From NCBI GenBank assembly GCA_038239195.1, contig JBBSEZ010000023.1, forward strand, positions 1-40,928: a stretch of 40,928 bases of DNA, given 5' to 3'. The notes beneath the pieces were generated by a model. The model had not been told where the DNA came from, made no database searches, and saw only the letters and a program-made list of their open reading frames with translations. The translations under genes were made by a program, and so were the position numbers. This stretch comes from JBBSEZ01 sp038239195. GTDB lineage: Bacteria; Planctomycetota; Planctomycetia; Gemmatales; Gemmataceae. Below are positions 7,958 through 14,939 of this stretch, piece after piece. Position 1 is the first letter of the stretch. The number at the start of each line of letters is the position of its first letter.

Positions 7958-8632
7958 ATGGCCAACGTCCTGCTCGGCGTCACCGGCTCGGTGGCCGCGA
8001 TCAAGGTGCCCGCCCTCTTCGAGGAGCTGCGCCGCCTCGGGCACTCCGTCAAGGTGGTGGCGACGCGGGCGGCGCTCTACTTCTTCGACCCTGCCTCGCT
8101 CGCGCCCTCTGAAGGCGGGGGCCGCGACCGCGAGGTGGTGGTCCTCGATGAGGACGAGTGGCCCGGCCGCGAAGCGGGAGATCGCTACGCGCGCGATGAC
8201 GCGGTGCTGCACGTCGAGCTGCGGCGCTGGGCCGACTTGCTCCTGATCGCTCCACTCGACGCGAATACCCTGGCCAAGCTCGCCGGCGGGCTCGCCGACA
8301 ACTGCCTCACCTGCGTCTGGCGCGCCTGGGACTCGGCGCGGCCGGTCGTGCTGGCGCCGGCCATGAACACGCTGATGTGGCAGCACCCGCTCACGAGCCG
8401 GCACCTGCGCCAGCTCGCCGTCGATGCGGGCGCTGCCCCGCCGGCCGACGTGTCGCTCGACGATCTGCCGGCGTGGATCAACGCCCACTGCCCGCGGCTG
8501 CGCGTCGTATCGCCAATCAGCAAGCGGCTGGCCTGCGGCGACGTGGGCGTCGGCGCGCTGGCGGCGCTGGAGGAGATCGCATCGGCGGTCGCGGCGGCGT
8601 TGGCCCTCGACGCTTCTGCGGAGCGGCGCTAA
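7958..8632 (+). CDS. coaC: Phosphopantothenoylcysteine decarboxylase (CoaC flavoprotein, stand-alone)
   Basis: CoaC decarboxylates 4'-phosphopantothenoylcysteine to 4'-phosphopantetheine with bound FMN. The 224-aa protein starts VLLGVTGSVAAIKVPALFEELRRLGHSVKVVATRAA, the flavoprotein signature. It contains WADLLLIAPLDANTLAKLAGGLADNCLT, the PAMNTLMW substrate-recognition clamp (about 133-140), and a flexible flap with Cys in RLACGDVGVGAL (about 190). An alternative start at 7940 would add six residues and overlap the coaB stop by four bases; I prefer 7958 because GCGAGG lies just before it. Together with the preceding gene it reconstitutes the two halves of CoaBC in reversed order. Confidence 0.85.
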   Translation: MANVLLGVTGSVAAIKVPALFEELRRLGHSVKVVATRAALYFFDPASLAPSEGGGRDREVVVLDEDEWPGREAGDRYARDDAVLHVELRRWADLLLIAPLDANTLAKLAGGLADNCLTCVWRAWDSARPVVLAPAMNTLMWQHPLTSRHLRQLAVDAGAAPPADVSLDDLPAWINAHCPRLRVVSPISKRLACGDVGVGALAALEEIASAVAAALALDASAERR

Positions 8633-8647
8633 CCGACTGCGGGCCCA

Positions 8648-8653
8648 TATACT
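8648..8653 (+). promoter_or_regulatory. Candidate -10 box for the ABC fusion gene
   Basis: TATACT (8648-8653) matches TATAAT in five of six bases and stands out in this GC-rich sequence, about 50 bases before the start at 8705. No good -35 box is seen. Confidence 0.3.
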
Positions 8654-8704
8654 ACTCCGCACGTTCCGCCGCCTCTCGAACGCCGGCCAGATGGGCCCCG
8701 ACGC

Positions 8705-11590
8705 ATGAAGACGTGCTCGAAGTGTCAGACCGAGAACCTCGACGACAACAAGTTCTGCCAGCAGTGTGGGCGGGTGCTCGACGGCACCGCCGCGCAGAGC
8801 GGGGACGCCACCATCTTGCTCAGCGGCACGCTCCTGTCGCGCGGGCCGGTGCAGCAGGCCTTCACCGTCTCCAGCCTTTTCGCATCCAAGGAGCGCGCGG
8901 TCATCGGGCGAGCGCCCGACTGCGACATCCACCTTTCCCACCCGTCCGTGTCGCGCTACCACGCGATGCTCGAGCGCCGGCCCAACGGGCTGTGGGTGCG
9001 CGATCTGGCCAGCGTCAACGGCGTCTCCGTCGGCGGGCAGCGGATCGGCGAGGCGACGCGGCTGCCGGACGGACAGCTCATCGGCGTCGGGCCCTTCCTA
9101 CTCTCGCTCACCCAGGGCGTGCTGCGCTCGATCGACAACAGCCGCGGTTTGCGCCTGGAGGCTCGCAACGTCGAGAAGGTGGTGTCGCTGCCGGACGGCG
9201 GGAGCCGCAAGCTGCTCGACAACATCAACCTCGTCGTCGAGCCCGGGGAGTTCGTCAGCCTCCTCGGGCCGAGCGGGTCGGGCAAGAGCACGCTCATGGA
9301 CTGCCTCAACGGCCGGCGCCCCGCCACCGGGGGAAAGGTGCTCGCCAACGGGGTCGATTTCTACCGCCACTTCGATAACTTTCGCCAGTCGCTCGGCTAC
9401 GTCCCGCAAAAGGACATCGTCCACACGCAGCTCACCGTCTACAAGGCGCTCTACTACACTGCCCGCCTGCGGCTGCCCACCGACACCGATCCCGCCGAGC
9501 TAAAGGCGCGCATCGAGTCGGTGATGCAGACGATGGAGATCGGGCCCCACCGCGACACGCTCGTCGGCAACCTCAGCGGCGGGCAGATCAAGCGCGTGAG
9601 CCTGGGGGCGGAACTGATCGGCGAGCCTGCCCTGCTGTACATCGACGAGGCGACCAGCGGCCTCGACGCGGGGACCGAGGCCCGCATGATGAAGCTCTTC
9701 CGGCGCCTCGCCGACGAGGGCCGTTCCATCGTCTGCATCACCCACAACGTCGAGAACGTCGATCAGGGCCATCTCGTCCTGGTGCTCGTGCGCGGCAAGA
9801 TCGTCTATTACGGGCCCCCGAAGGAGGCGCCGCCCTACTTCCACGTCGGCCGCATCAGCGACGTCTACGACTGCCTGTCGCAGAAGGGACCGGAGGCGTG
9901 GGAGAAGCAGTTCGCCGCCAGCGACCTGTTCCGCGAGTTCGTGGTCTCCCGCCTTGCCCAGCGCCCGGAGCCAGCCCCCTCGGCCCCTCGGCCCGTGGAG
10001 ATACGTGCCGCCTCCGAGGTGCCCGCGCATGCGGCCCCGACCCAGGCGGCAGGCCTGAAGGCGCACTGGGAACCGCTGGCGGAGCGCTTCCGGGCCCTGA
10101 CCTCGCGCTACCTGCGCGTCCACGCCTGGCTGGCGCCGGCCCTCGACCAGTGGCACCAGTTTGGCGTGCTGACGCGCCGCTACGTGGAACTGCTCGCCGG
10201 CGACCGGCGCGGGCTGCGGCTCTTGGTGTTGCAGGCCCCCATCGTGGCGCTGTTCCTCCTCGCCGGCTTCGTCGGCAAGAAGTACCAGGACGTTCTGCCC
10301 CGACTGCGCGACCTGAGCAGGGAAGAGCGCCAGACGCTGGTGCAGTTGCGCGACCTCCATCGCCTTTTCGCCGACGCGCCGCCCGGGGCGGAAGGAACGA
10401 AGGACCGGCCCAAGGTGCGCGTCAAGGTGCATGCGCCGGGCGCGCCCCTGGAGCTCGACGGGGCGCGCTGGTTCGAGCTTTTTCAGAAGGCGCCGCTGCC
10501 GAAGCCCGCGCGCGAACAGCGCAAATCGCTAAAAGAGCTCCCCTTCAAGATCAAGCTGGCTAGTGTGCCGCTGGGCCTCGACCCCGCGCAAGCCTACGAC
10601 CTCGTTCGGGGGCTACAGAAGCAGGGACTTGCCCCGGAACAGCGCGAGAAGCTCGCGAAGGCCAAGTTGAAGATGCCGGCGAAGCCGTTAGAGCTCGACG
10701 CGACCCAGACGATCGCCTGGCTGAGCCAGTTCCGTTCCAAGGACCTCCAACCCAATCAGCGCAAGGCCCTCAACGAGGCGAAGTTCACCTACAGCGGCGA
10801 TGGGGGCACGGACGAGACGATCACCGGGGCCCAGATGCTGTGGGCGTTCGAGAAGTTGAAGGGCTCGCACGTGGCCGAGGACATCCTGAAGGTGAACAGC
10901 CCGGTCGTGCCCGACGGCGAATGGATCAATCCGCGCTTCACCTACATCATGCTCTTCATCGTCGTCATCATCGTCCTGTGGTTCGGCTGCAACAACGCCG
11001 CCAAGGAGATCGTCAAGGAGGAGGCCATCTACGGCCGCGAACGCGCCGTGAACCTCCACATTTTGCCGTACCTGGCGAGCAAGTTCCTGGTGCAGACGGC
11101 CATCACCACCTTCCACGCCCTCGTCCTGATCGGCGTGCTCTACGGCACGCTCGAGTTCCTGGCCTGGTACGACCCGGACCACCACTCCGCCCCGCCAGCC
11201 GTCTACAGGCTCGCGTATCCGGCCCAGCTCGGCGTCCTGGTGCTGCTGTCGATGACGGGGGTGGCGCTGGGCCTGGTGCTGTCGGCGTGCGTCTCGTCTC
11301 CCGACCGCGCCAACGCGCTTTTGCCCTACGTGCTGATCCCCCAAATGATCCTTGGCGGAGGGATCATCTCCGTGAACACCGGCTTGCTTTCGTACCTGGC
11401 CATGGCGCTGTCCCCGGTCTACTGGGCGTATCGGGCGGTCCGGCTCGGCGCGCACGACCTCGTCCCGCCAAAGTTCCCGGGACACGTGCCCTACGAGGAC
11501 GGCGTGGCGCTGCCGTGCGCGGCGCTGGCGGCCCAGGCGCTGATCATGTTGGGGCTGACGGCGTGGTTCCTGCGGCGCAAGGATGCGTGA
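8705..11590 (+). CDS. Zinc-ribbon/FHA/ABC-2 exporter fusion protein
   Basis: A 961-aa single-chain half-transporter. Residues 4-21 form a zinc ribbon (CSKC and CQQC). Residues about 55-140 form an FHA phosphothreonine-binding domain (IGRAPDCDIHLSHPSVSRYHAML, VRDLASVNGVSVGG). The ABC ATPase spans about 150-380: Walker A GPSGSGKST (about 188), signature LSGGQIKR (about 290), Walker B LLYIDEATSGLDAG (about 310), then ITHNVENV. Order and signature resemble the ABCG/White type, with the ATPase ahead of the membrane part. A first membrane segment at about 500-522 is followed by an unusual charged region of more than 200 residues, then about five to six membrane segments (745-960) of the ABC-2 type. 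The FHA domain suggests control by Ser/Thr kinases, several of which planctomycetes encode. Substrate unknown. Confidence 0.85.
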   Translation: MKTCSKCQTENLDDNKFCQQCGRVLDGTAAQSGDATILLSGTLLSRGPVQQAFTVSSLFASKERAVIGRAPDCDIHLSHPSVSRYHAMLERRPNGLWVRDLASVNGVSVGGQRIGEATRLPDGQLIGVGPFLLSLTQGVLRSIDNSRGLRLEARNVEKVVSLPDGGSRKLLDNINLVVEPGEFVSLLGPSGSGKSTLMDCLNGRRPATGGKVLANGVDFYRHFDNFRQSLGYVPQKDIVHTQLTVYKALYYTARLRLPTDTDPAELKARIESVMQTMEIGPHRDTLVGNLSGGQIKRVSLGAELIGEPALLYIDEATSGLDAGTEARMMKLFRRLADEGRSIVCITHNVENVDQGHLVLVLVRGKIVYYGPPKEAPPYFHVGRISDVYDCLSQKGPEAWEKQFAASDLFREFVVSRLAQRPEPAPSAPRPVEIRAASEVPAHAAPTQAAGLKAHWEPLAERFRALTSRYLRVHAWLAPALDQWHQFGVLTRRYVELLAGDRRGLRLLVLQAPIVALFLLAGFVGKKYQDVLPRLRDLSREERQTLVQLRDLHRLFADAPPGAEGTKDRPKVRVKVHAPGAPLELDGARWFELFQKAPLPKPAREQRKSLKELPFKIKLASVPLGLDPAQAYDLVRGLQKQGLAPEQREKLAKAKLKMPAKPLELDATQTIAWLSQFRSKDLQPNQRKALNEAKFTYSGDGGTDETITGAQMLWAFEKLKGSHVAEDILKVNSPVVPDGEWINPRFTYIMLFIVVIIVLWFGCNNAAKEIVKEEAIYGRERAVNLHILPYLASKFLVQTAITTFHALVLIGVLYGTLEFLAWYDPDHHSAPPAVYRLAYPAQLGVLVLLSMTGVALGLVLSACVSSPDRANALLPYVLIPQMILGGGIISVNTGLLSYLAMALSPVYWAYRAVRLGAHDLVPPKFPGHVPYEDGVALPCAALAAQALIMLGLTAWFLRRKDA

Positions 11591-11599
11591 GCAGGCGGC

Positions 11600-11626
11600 G
11601 GAACGGCACGGAGGCCGTTCCCTACA
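11600..11626 (-). repeat. TGTAGG-type hairpin repeat between convergent genes
   Basis: Read on the reverse strand the element begins TGTAGG and forms a hairpin from GGAACGGC (paired bases 11614-11621 and 11600-11607). It sits in the 48 bases between the convergent ABC and rimK genes, so it could act as a two-way terminator. It has the same layout as the element at 25041-25097: TGTAGG, stem, short TCC loop, stem. Confidence 0.6.
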
Positions 11627-11638
11627 AGGCGGGCCGCC

Positions 11639-12556
11639 TCACGACGCCCGCTTGCTGCCCCCGGTGCCGGGGCCGGGCTGAAAGTGGGCCGCCTTCTCGA
11701 TGTGCTCGACGATGGCCTCGGCCACGTTCACGCCCGTCGTCTTCTCGATGCCCTCGAGGCCCGGCGAGGAGTTTACCTCCATCACCATGGGGCCTTCGTC
11801 CGACTCCAGCATGTCAACGCCGGCCACGGTCAGCCCGAGCACGCGCGCCGCCGCCACGGCGGTGCGGCGGTAGTCGGCCGACAGACGGATCTTGCGGGCG
11901 GTGCCGCCGCGGTGGATGTTGGAGCGGAACTCCCCAGCGAGGGCCTGGCGGCGCATGGCGGCGACGACCTTGCCGCCGACGACGAGGGCGCGGATGTCGG
12001 CCCCGTTGGCCTCGCGGATGAACTTCTGGATGAGGATGTTTTGCTCCAGCCCGTGAAAGGCCTCGATCACCGAGCTCGCCGCCATCGTCGTCTCCGCGAG
12101 GACCACGCCGATGCCCTGCGTGCCCTGGAGCAGTTTCACGACGACCGGCGGGCCTTCCACCTGTTCGATGCAGGCGGGGATGTGCTCGGCCTGTCGCGTG
12201 TAGACCGTTGGCGGCAGGCCGATGTCGTGCCGGCTGAGGAGTTGCAAACAGCGCAGCTTGTCGCGCGAGCGGGCGATCGCCTGCGACTCGTTGAGGCAGT
12301 AGACGCCCAACATCTCGAACTGGCGCACCACGGCCAGGCCGAAGTAGGTGATCGACGCCCCGATGCGCGGCACGACGGCGTCCACCGGGCCGACGGGCAC
12401 GCCCTGGTAGAACAGCTCCGGGCTGCGGCGGCTCACGCGGATGTCGAACTGCAACGTGTCGAGGACCTGAACGTCGTGTCCGCGCTCGCGGCCCGCTTCG
12501 ACGAGGGCGCGCGTGCTATACAACGATTCCTGACGCGACAGGATGACGATCCGCAT
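11639..12556 (-). CDS. rimK: RimK-family ATP-grasp alpha-L-glutamate ligase
   Basis: RimK-type enzymes add glutamate to the C-terminus of ribosomal protein S6 or to related amine acceptors using ATP. The protein has 305 aa and begins MRIVILSRQ. Recognisable motifs are VDAVVPRIGASITYFGLAVVRQFE, NESQAIARSRDKLRCLQLL, PPVVVKLLQGTQGIGVVLAE (ATP-binding Lys and Gly loop), LIQKFI, ADIRALVVGGKVVAAMRR, and the magnesium-binding end MVMEVNSSPGLEGIE. The start at 12556 is selected because AAGGAG lies directly upstream; 17 further codons upstream are low-complexity and probably not translated. It follows rimB by 63 bases on the same strand. Confidence 0.9.
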   Translation of the reverse strand: MRIVILSRQESLYSTRALVEAGRERGHDVQVLDTLQFDIRVSRRSPELFYQGVPVGPVDAVVPRIGASITYFGLAVVRQFEMLGVYCLNESQAIARSRDKLRCLQLLSRHDIGLPPTVYTRQAEHIPACIEQVEGPPVVVKLLQGTQGIGVVLAETTMAASSVIEAFHGLEQNILIQKFIREANGADIRALVVGGKVVAAMRRQALAGEFRSNIHRGGTARKIRLSADYRRTAVAAARVLGLTVAGVDMLESDEGPMVMEVNSSPGLEGIEKTTGVNVAEAIVEHIEKAAHFQPGPGTGGSKRAS

Positions 12557-12590
12557 GGGTGCTCCTTCCGCTCGCCTGCGAGGCCCTTGC

Positions 12591-12614
12591 CTCATTCTCA
12601 TTCTCATTCTCGTT
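12591..12614 (-). repeat. Hexanucleotide tandem repeat between rimB and rimK
   Basis: Three exact copies of CTCATT plus a CTCGTT variant lie in the 63-base spacer between rimB and rimK, 35 bases upstream of the rimK start. A copy-number change would alter the spacing between the genes but not the ribosome site. Confidence 0.8.
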
Positions 12615-12619
12615 CGCGA

Positions 12620-13144
12620 TCAAATGCGCGGTTGCCCCGCCGAGCCTGTCTCCTCCGCGCCCTTCTCGGAGGAAGGACCGCGCAAGAGGTCCTTGCCGCG
12701 GACGTCCACGAGGAAGGTGTCGGCGAGCGCTTGCCGACCCAGCAGCATGCGGCAGCGCATGTGGATGCGGTTGGCGACGGTAAGCCGGATTCGCCGCACG
12801 ACTGGCCCGAGGCGCATCAGGGGCTCGATGAGGGGGCGGCGCTCGCGGGCGCCGCTCGTGTTGGCCACGACGACCGTTCCCACGACCGGGGCCTCCACGA
12901 TTCTCACGCGCGCCGAGCGGCCTCGGCCGCACAGGCGGAGCCGAACCATTGGCAGACCGTCCTCGCCCTCGAAAAGCTCGTACTGGGCCACGTCGAGGGC
13001 CGAGGAGTAGGCGCCGGTATCGATCTTGGCGCGGACGCGCGTCAGCCCCCACTCGGGAAACGCGACGTTCTCCCTGCGGCCGACGAGCAACAGCTCGCGG
13101 GGCAAGGAGGGGACAATCTCGGGTCGCGCGAACGGGTGCGGCAT
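12620..13144 (-). CDS. rimB: RimB/RimK-associated retropepsin-like zinc protease
   Basis: A 174-aa protein of the ATP-dependent zinc protease / RimB family, an aspartic-protease-like fold. The defining sequence KIDTGAYSSALD is present with the catalytic-type Asp at about residue 42, followed by VANTSGARERRPLIEP and the closing CRMLLGRQAL. Relatives remove or edit glutamates added by RimK and are almost always encoded next to rimK, as here. The ATG at 13144 has a perfect GGAGGA upstream, which decides the start over a longer open frame. The product is predicted cytoplasmic. Confidence 0.85.
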   Translation of the reverse strand: MPHPFARPEIVPSLPRELLLVGRRENVAFPEWGLTRVRAKIDTGAYSSALDVAQYELFEGEDGLPMVRLRLCGRGRSARVRIVEAPVVGTVVVANTSGARERRPLIEPLMRLGPVVRRIRLTVANRIHMRCRMLLGRQALADTFLVDVRGKDLLRGPSSEKGAEETGSAGQPRI

Positions 13145-13193
13145 CGGGGATCCTCCGTGACCAACGGGCCCGACCATCCGTGGGCCCGGCAGC

Positions 13194-14495
13194 TCAATCG
13201 CCAGCCGGCCGGAACTGATCGGGGCTCGCCGGTCGAAACGTGTCCGGAGAGTGCGCCGGGGTGGGCGCCACGGCCTCCGTCGGGGGTGGAGGCGCCGGCA
13301 CGCGGGCCTGGCGGCGGCGCCGCCACTCGAACCACTGGAGGCCGACCAAGGCAGCAACCAGCGCGCCGGAGACAAAGCCGATCGTCACGTGGCGCCAGGT
13401 AAACCGGGCGGTCGGGGCGTCTGCCTGCGGCAACTGCGGAGGCGGGGGCGGTTGCCACGTCCCCTCGTAGTACGATTTGGGCGGGGCCAGCGGAGTGAAG
13501 GCGATGGTCTCCTGGAGAAACGGCCCCCCGCCGCCCGGGGCCACCAGCCCGCGCGGCGCGAGGGCGTACATGAGCCAGAGGGAGGTGTCCGGCTCGCGCC
13601 AGCGCTTGATGATCGGCGTTGCCCGGCTCAGCACTTGCCGGTGCTTCACCAGCCTGTCGAAACTGCTCCCGATGCCCCGGTCGGCGATCGACTTCATCAA
13701 ACCGTGGGCCGGCTCGATCTGCCCGGAGGCGTTGAACAGCTCGGCCAGCAGCCAGAGCAGCCTGAAATCGCCCGGCGTGGTCCGACACAATTCCCAGACG
13801 AGGTCCAGGGCGTCCGGCGGGAGCTCGTCCATCACCCGCGCAGGCAACTGGCCGGGCCGGTATTCTTCCTTGCCGAACTTCATGGTGGGGAAGAGCGGAT
13901 CGAGCGGGATGGAGCGCGGGGCTGGGCCGAGCCGAGCCTCCTTCTGCCGGGAGCGCAACAGTTTCAAGGAGAAAACTTCGACGCGGCGCGCCACCTTCAA
14001 GGCGCTGTCCGGCACGCCCGCCAGCCCCGGCTGGGGCGTGCGGTCCCAGGCACGCAGGGCCTCCTCCTGATAGGCCACCGCCCGGCCGAGATCGGGCTCG
14101 GCGCCGTCGCCGCCGACGAAATAGGCCGTGGCCAGGTTGACCAGAATGCGGAAGGAGCCCTGGTCGCCCGCCTCCAAAAGTTTGCGCGCGTCCGCGATCC
14201 GGCCGAGGCGCACGTAGCACGCGCCGAGGTCGGCGCGCTCCGTCATGGTCAGGCGGTTCTTGCTCAACTGGTCTTCGAGGGGCCCGACCTGACGCAGAAA
14301 ATGCTCGCGCGCGGGCCGGTTCGCCCCCGCCTTGGCGGGGACAGGCACTTCGCGCAGTTCCTGCAAGTAAGCGGGGGCCTGGTCGGGGCGGAGGACAGGG
14401 CGATAGTCGTTGCGCAGGTACAGCCCTGCCCGAACGGGCGCGCGCAAGACCAGGGACGCGAGAAGGGCCACGACAACGACCAGGGCCTTACGCAT
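13194..14495 (-). CDS. Exported TPR-like protein with a C-terminal membrane anchor
   Basis: A 433-aa protein I cannot assign to a named function. It has a signal peptide (MRKALVVVVALLASLVLRAPVRAG). The region at about 75-140 looks like helical TPR repeats (ERADLGACYVRLGRIADARKLLEAGDQGSFRILVNLATAYF). A long helical middle includes PLDPLFPTMKFGKEEYRPG and LVWELCRTTPGDFRLLWLLAELFNASGQIEPAH. A membrane helix HVTIGFVSGALVAALVGLQW (about 378-397) precedes a basic and proline-rich cytoplasmic tail. So the body is probably outside and the tail inside. It overlaps the stop of the small membrane gene by eight bases, implying coupled translation. Confidence 0.7.
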   Translation of the reverse strand: MRKALVVVVALLASLVLRAPVRAGLYLRNDYRPVLRPDQAPAYLQELREVPVPAKAGANRPAREHFLRQVGPLEDQLSKNRLTMTERADLGACYVRLGRIADARKLLEAGDQGSFRILVNLATAYFVGGDGAEPDLGRAVAYQEEALRAWDRTPQPGLAGVPDSALKVARRVEVFSLKLLRSRQKEARLGPAPRSIPLDPLFPTMKFGKEEYRPGQLPARVMDELPPDALDLVWELCRTTPGDFRLLWLLAELFNASGQIEPAHGLMKSIADRGIGSSFDRLVKHRQVLSRATPIIKRWREPDTSLWLMYALAPRGLVAPGGGGPFLQETIAFTPLAPPKSYYEGTWQPPPPPQLPQADAPTARFTWRHVTIGFVSGALVAALVGLQWFEWRRRRQARVPAPPPPTEAVAPTPAHSPDTFRPASPDQFRPAGD

Positions 14496-14775
14496 GGCTT
14501 TTCCCTCCCTCTCCGTCCGCGAATGCCCGCCCACCCGTGAGATCGGTCCACAGCACCAGCGGCGTGTACAACAGGCCCCACGGCACGCCCCACCAGCCCA
14601 GGAGCAACGACGTCAAGGCGTAGGGAAGGCCTCGCCAGATGCCCCACTCCCCCGGCCGCAGGCGGTGAGGTCGGCTCGGCCAGCGCAACGTCAAGAACAC
14701 CAGCGAGATGCAAAGCTCGTAGAAGACGAGCCGGCCCTCCGGATTGGCTGGACCAGACTGGGCGGGGGGCACCAT
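14488..14775 (-). CDS. Small conserved membrane protein
   Basis: A 95-aa protein with two likely membrane stretches: YELCISLVFLTLRW and, after a basic PGEWGIWRGLPYALTSLLLGWWGVPWGLLYTPLVLW segment, a second hydrophobic pair. The GLPYALTSLLLGWWGVPWGLLYTPLVLWTDLTGG motif recurs, from memory, in planctomycete hypothetical proteins. Its end overlaps the start of the TPR-like membrane protein, so the two are likely partners in the envelope. Function unknown. Confidence 0.65.
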   Translation of the reverse strand: MVPPAQSGPANPEGRLVFYELCISLVFLTLRWPSRPHRLRPGEWGIWRGLPYALTSLLLGWWGVPWGLLYTPLVLWTDLTGGRAFADGEGGKSHA

Positions 14776-14882
14776 GCGATCACCCGAGAATGGGAAGCGA
14801 GCTGCCCAAGGTTCCGCACTCCGTCCCCTTCATTGTATCAGGCGGCGCGGAAAAGCCCCAACTCGGCCGGCGCGTGTGGCCC

Positions 14883-14917
14883 CATTTAGCCGCCGAGCTC
14901 GGCTCGGCGGCTAAATG
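14883..14917 (-). terminator. 15-bp perfect hairpin, terminator or repeat element
   Basis: CATTTAGCCGCCGAG (14883-14897) pairs perfectly with CTCGGCGGCTAAATG (14903-14917) around a five-base loop. It lies 23 bases after the stop of the toroid gene and before the small membrane gene on the same strand. There is no T-tract. The TTTAGCCGC core also looks like a dispersed repeat. Confidence 0.6.
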
Positions 14918-14939
14918 AGGAGCAGCGCCCGGCGCCCAC

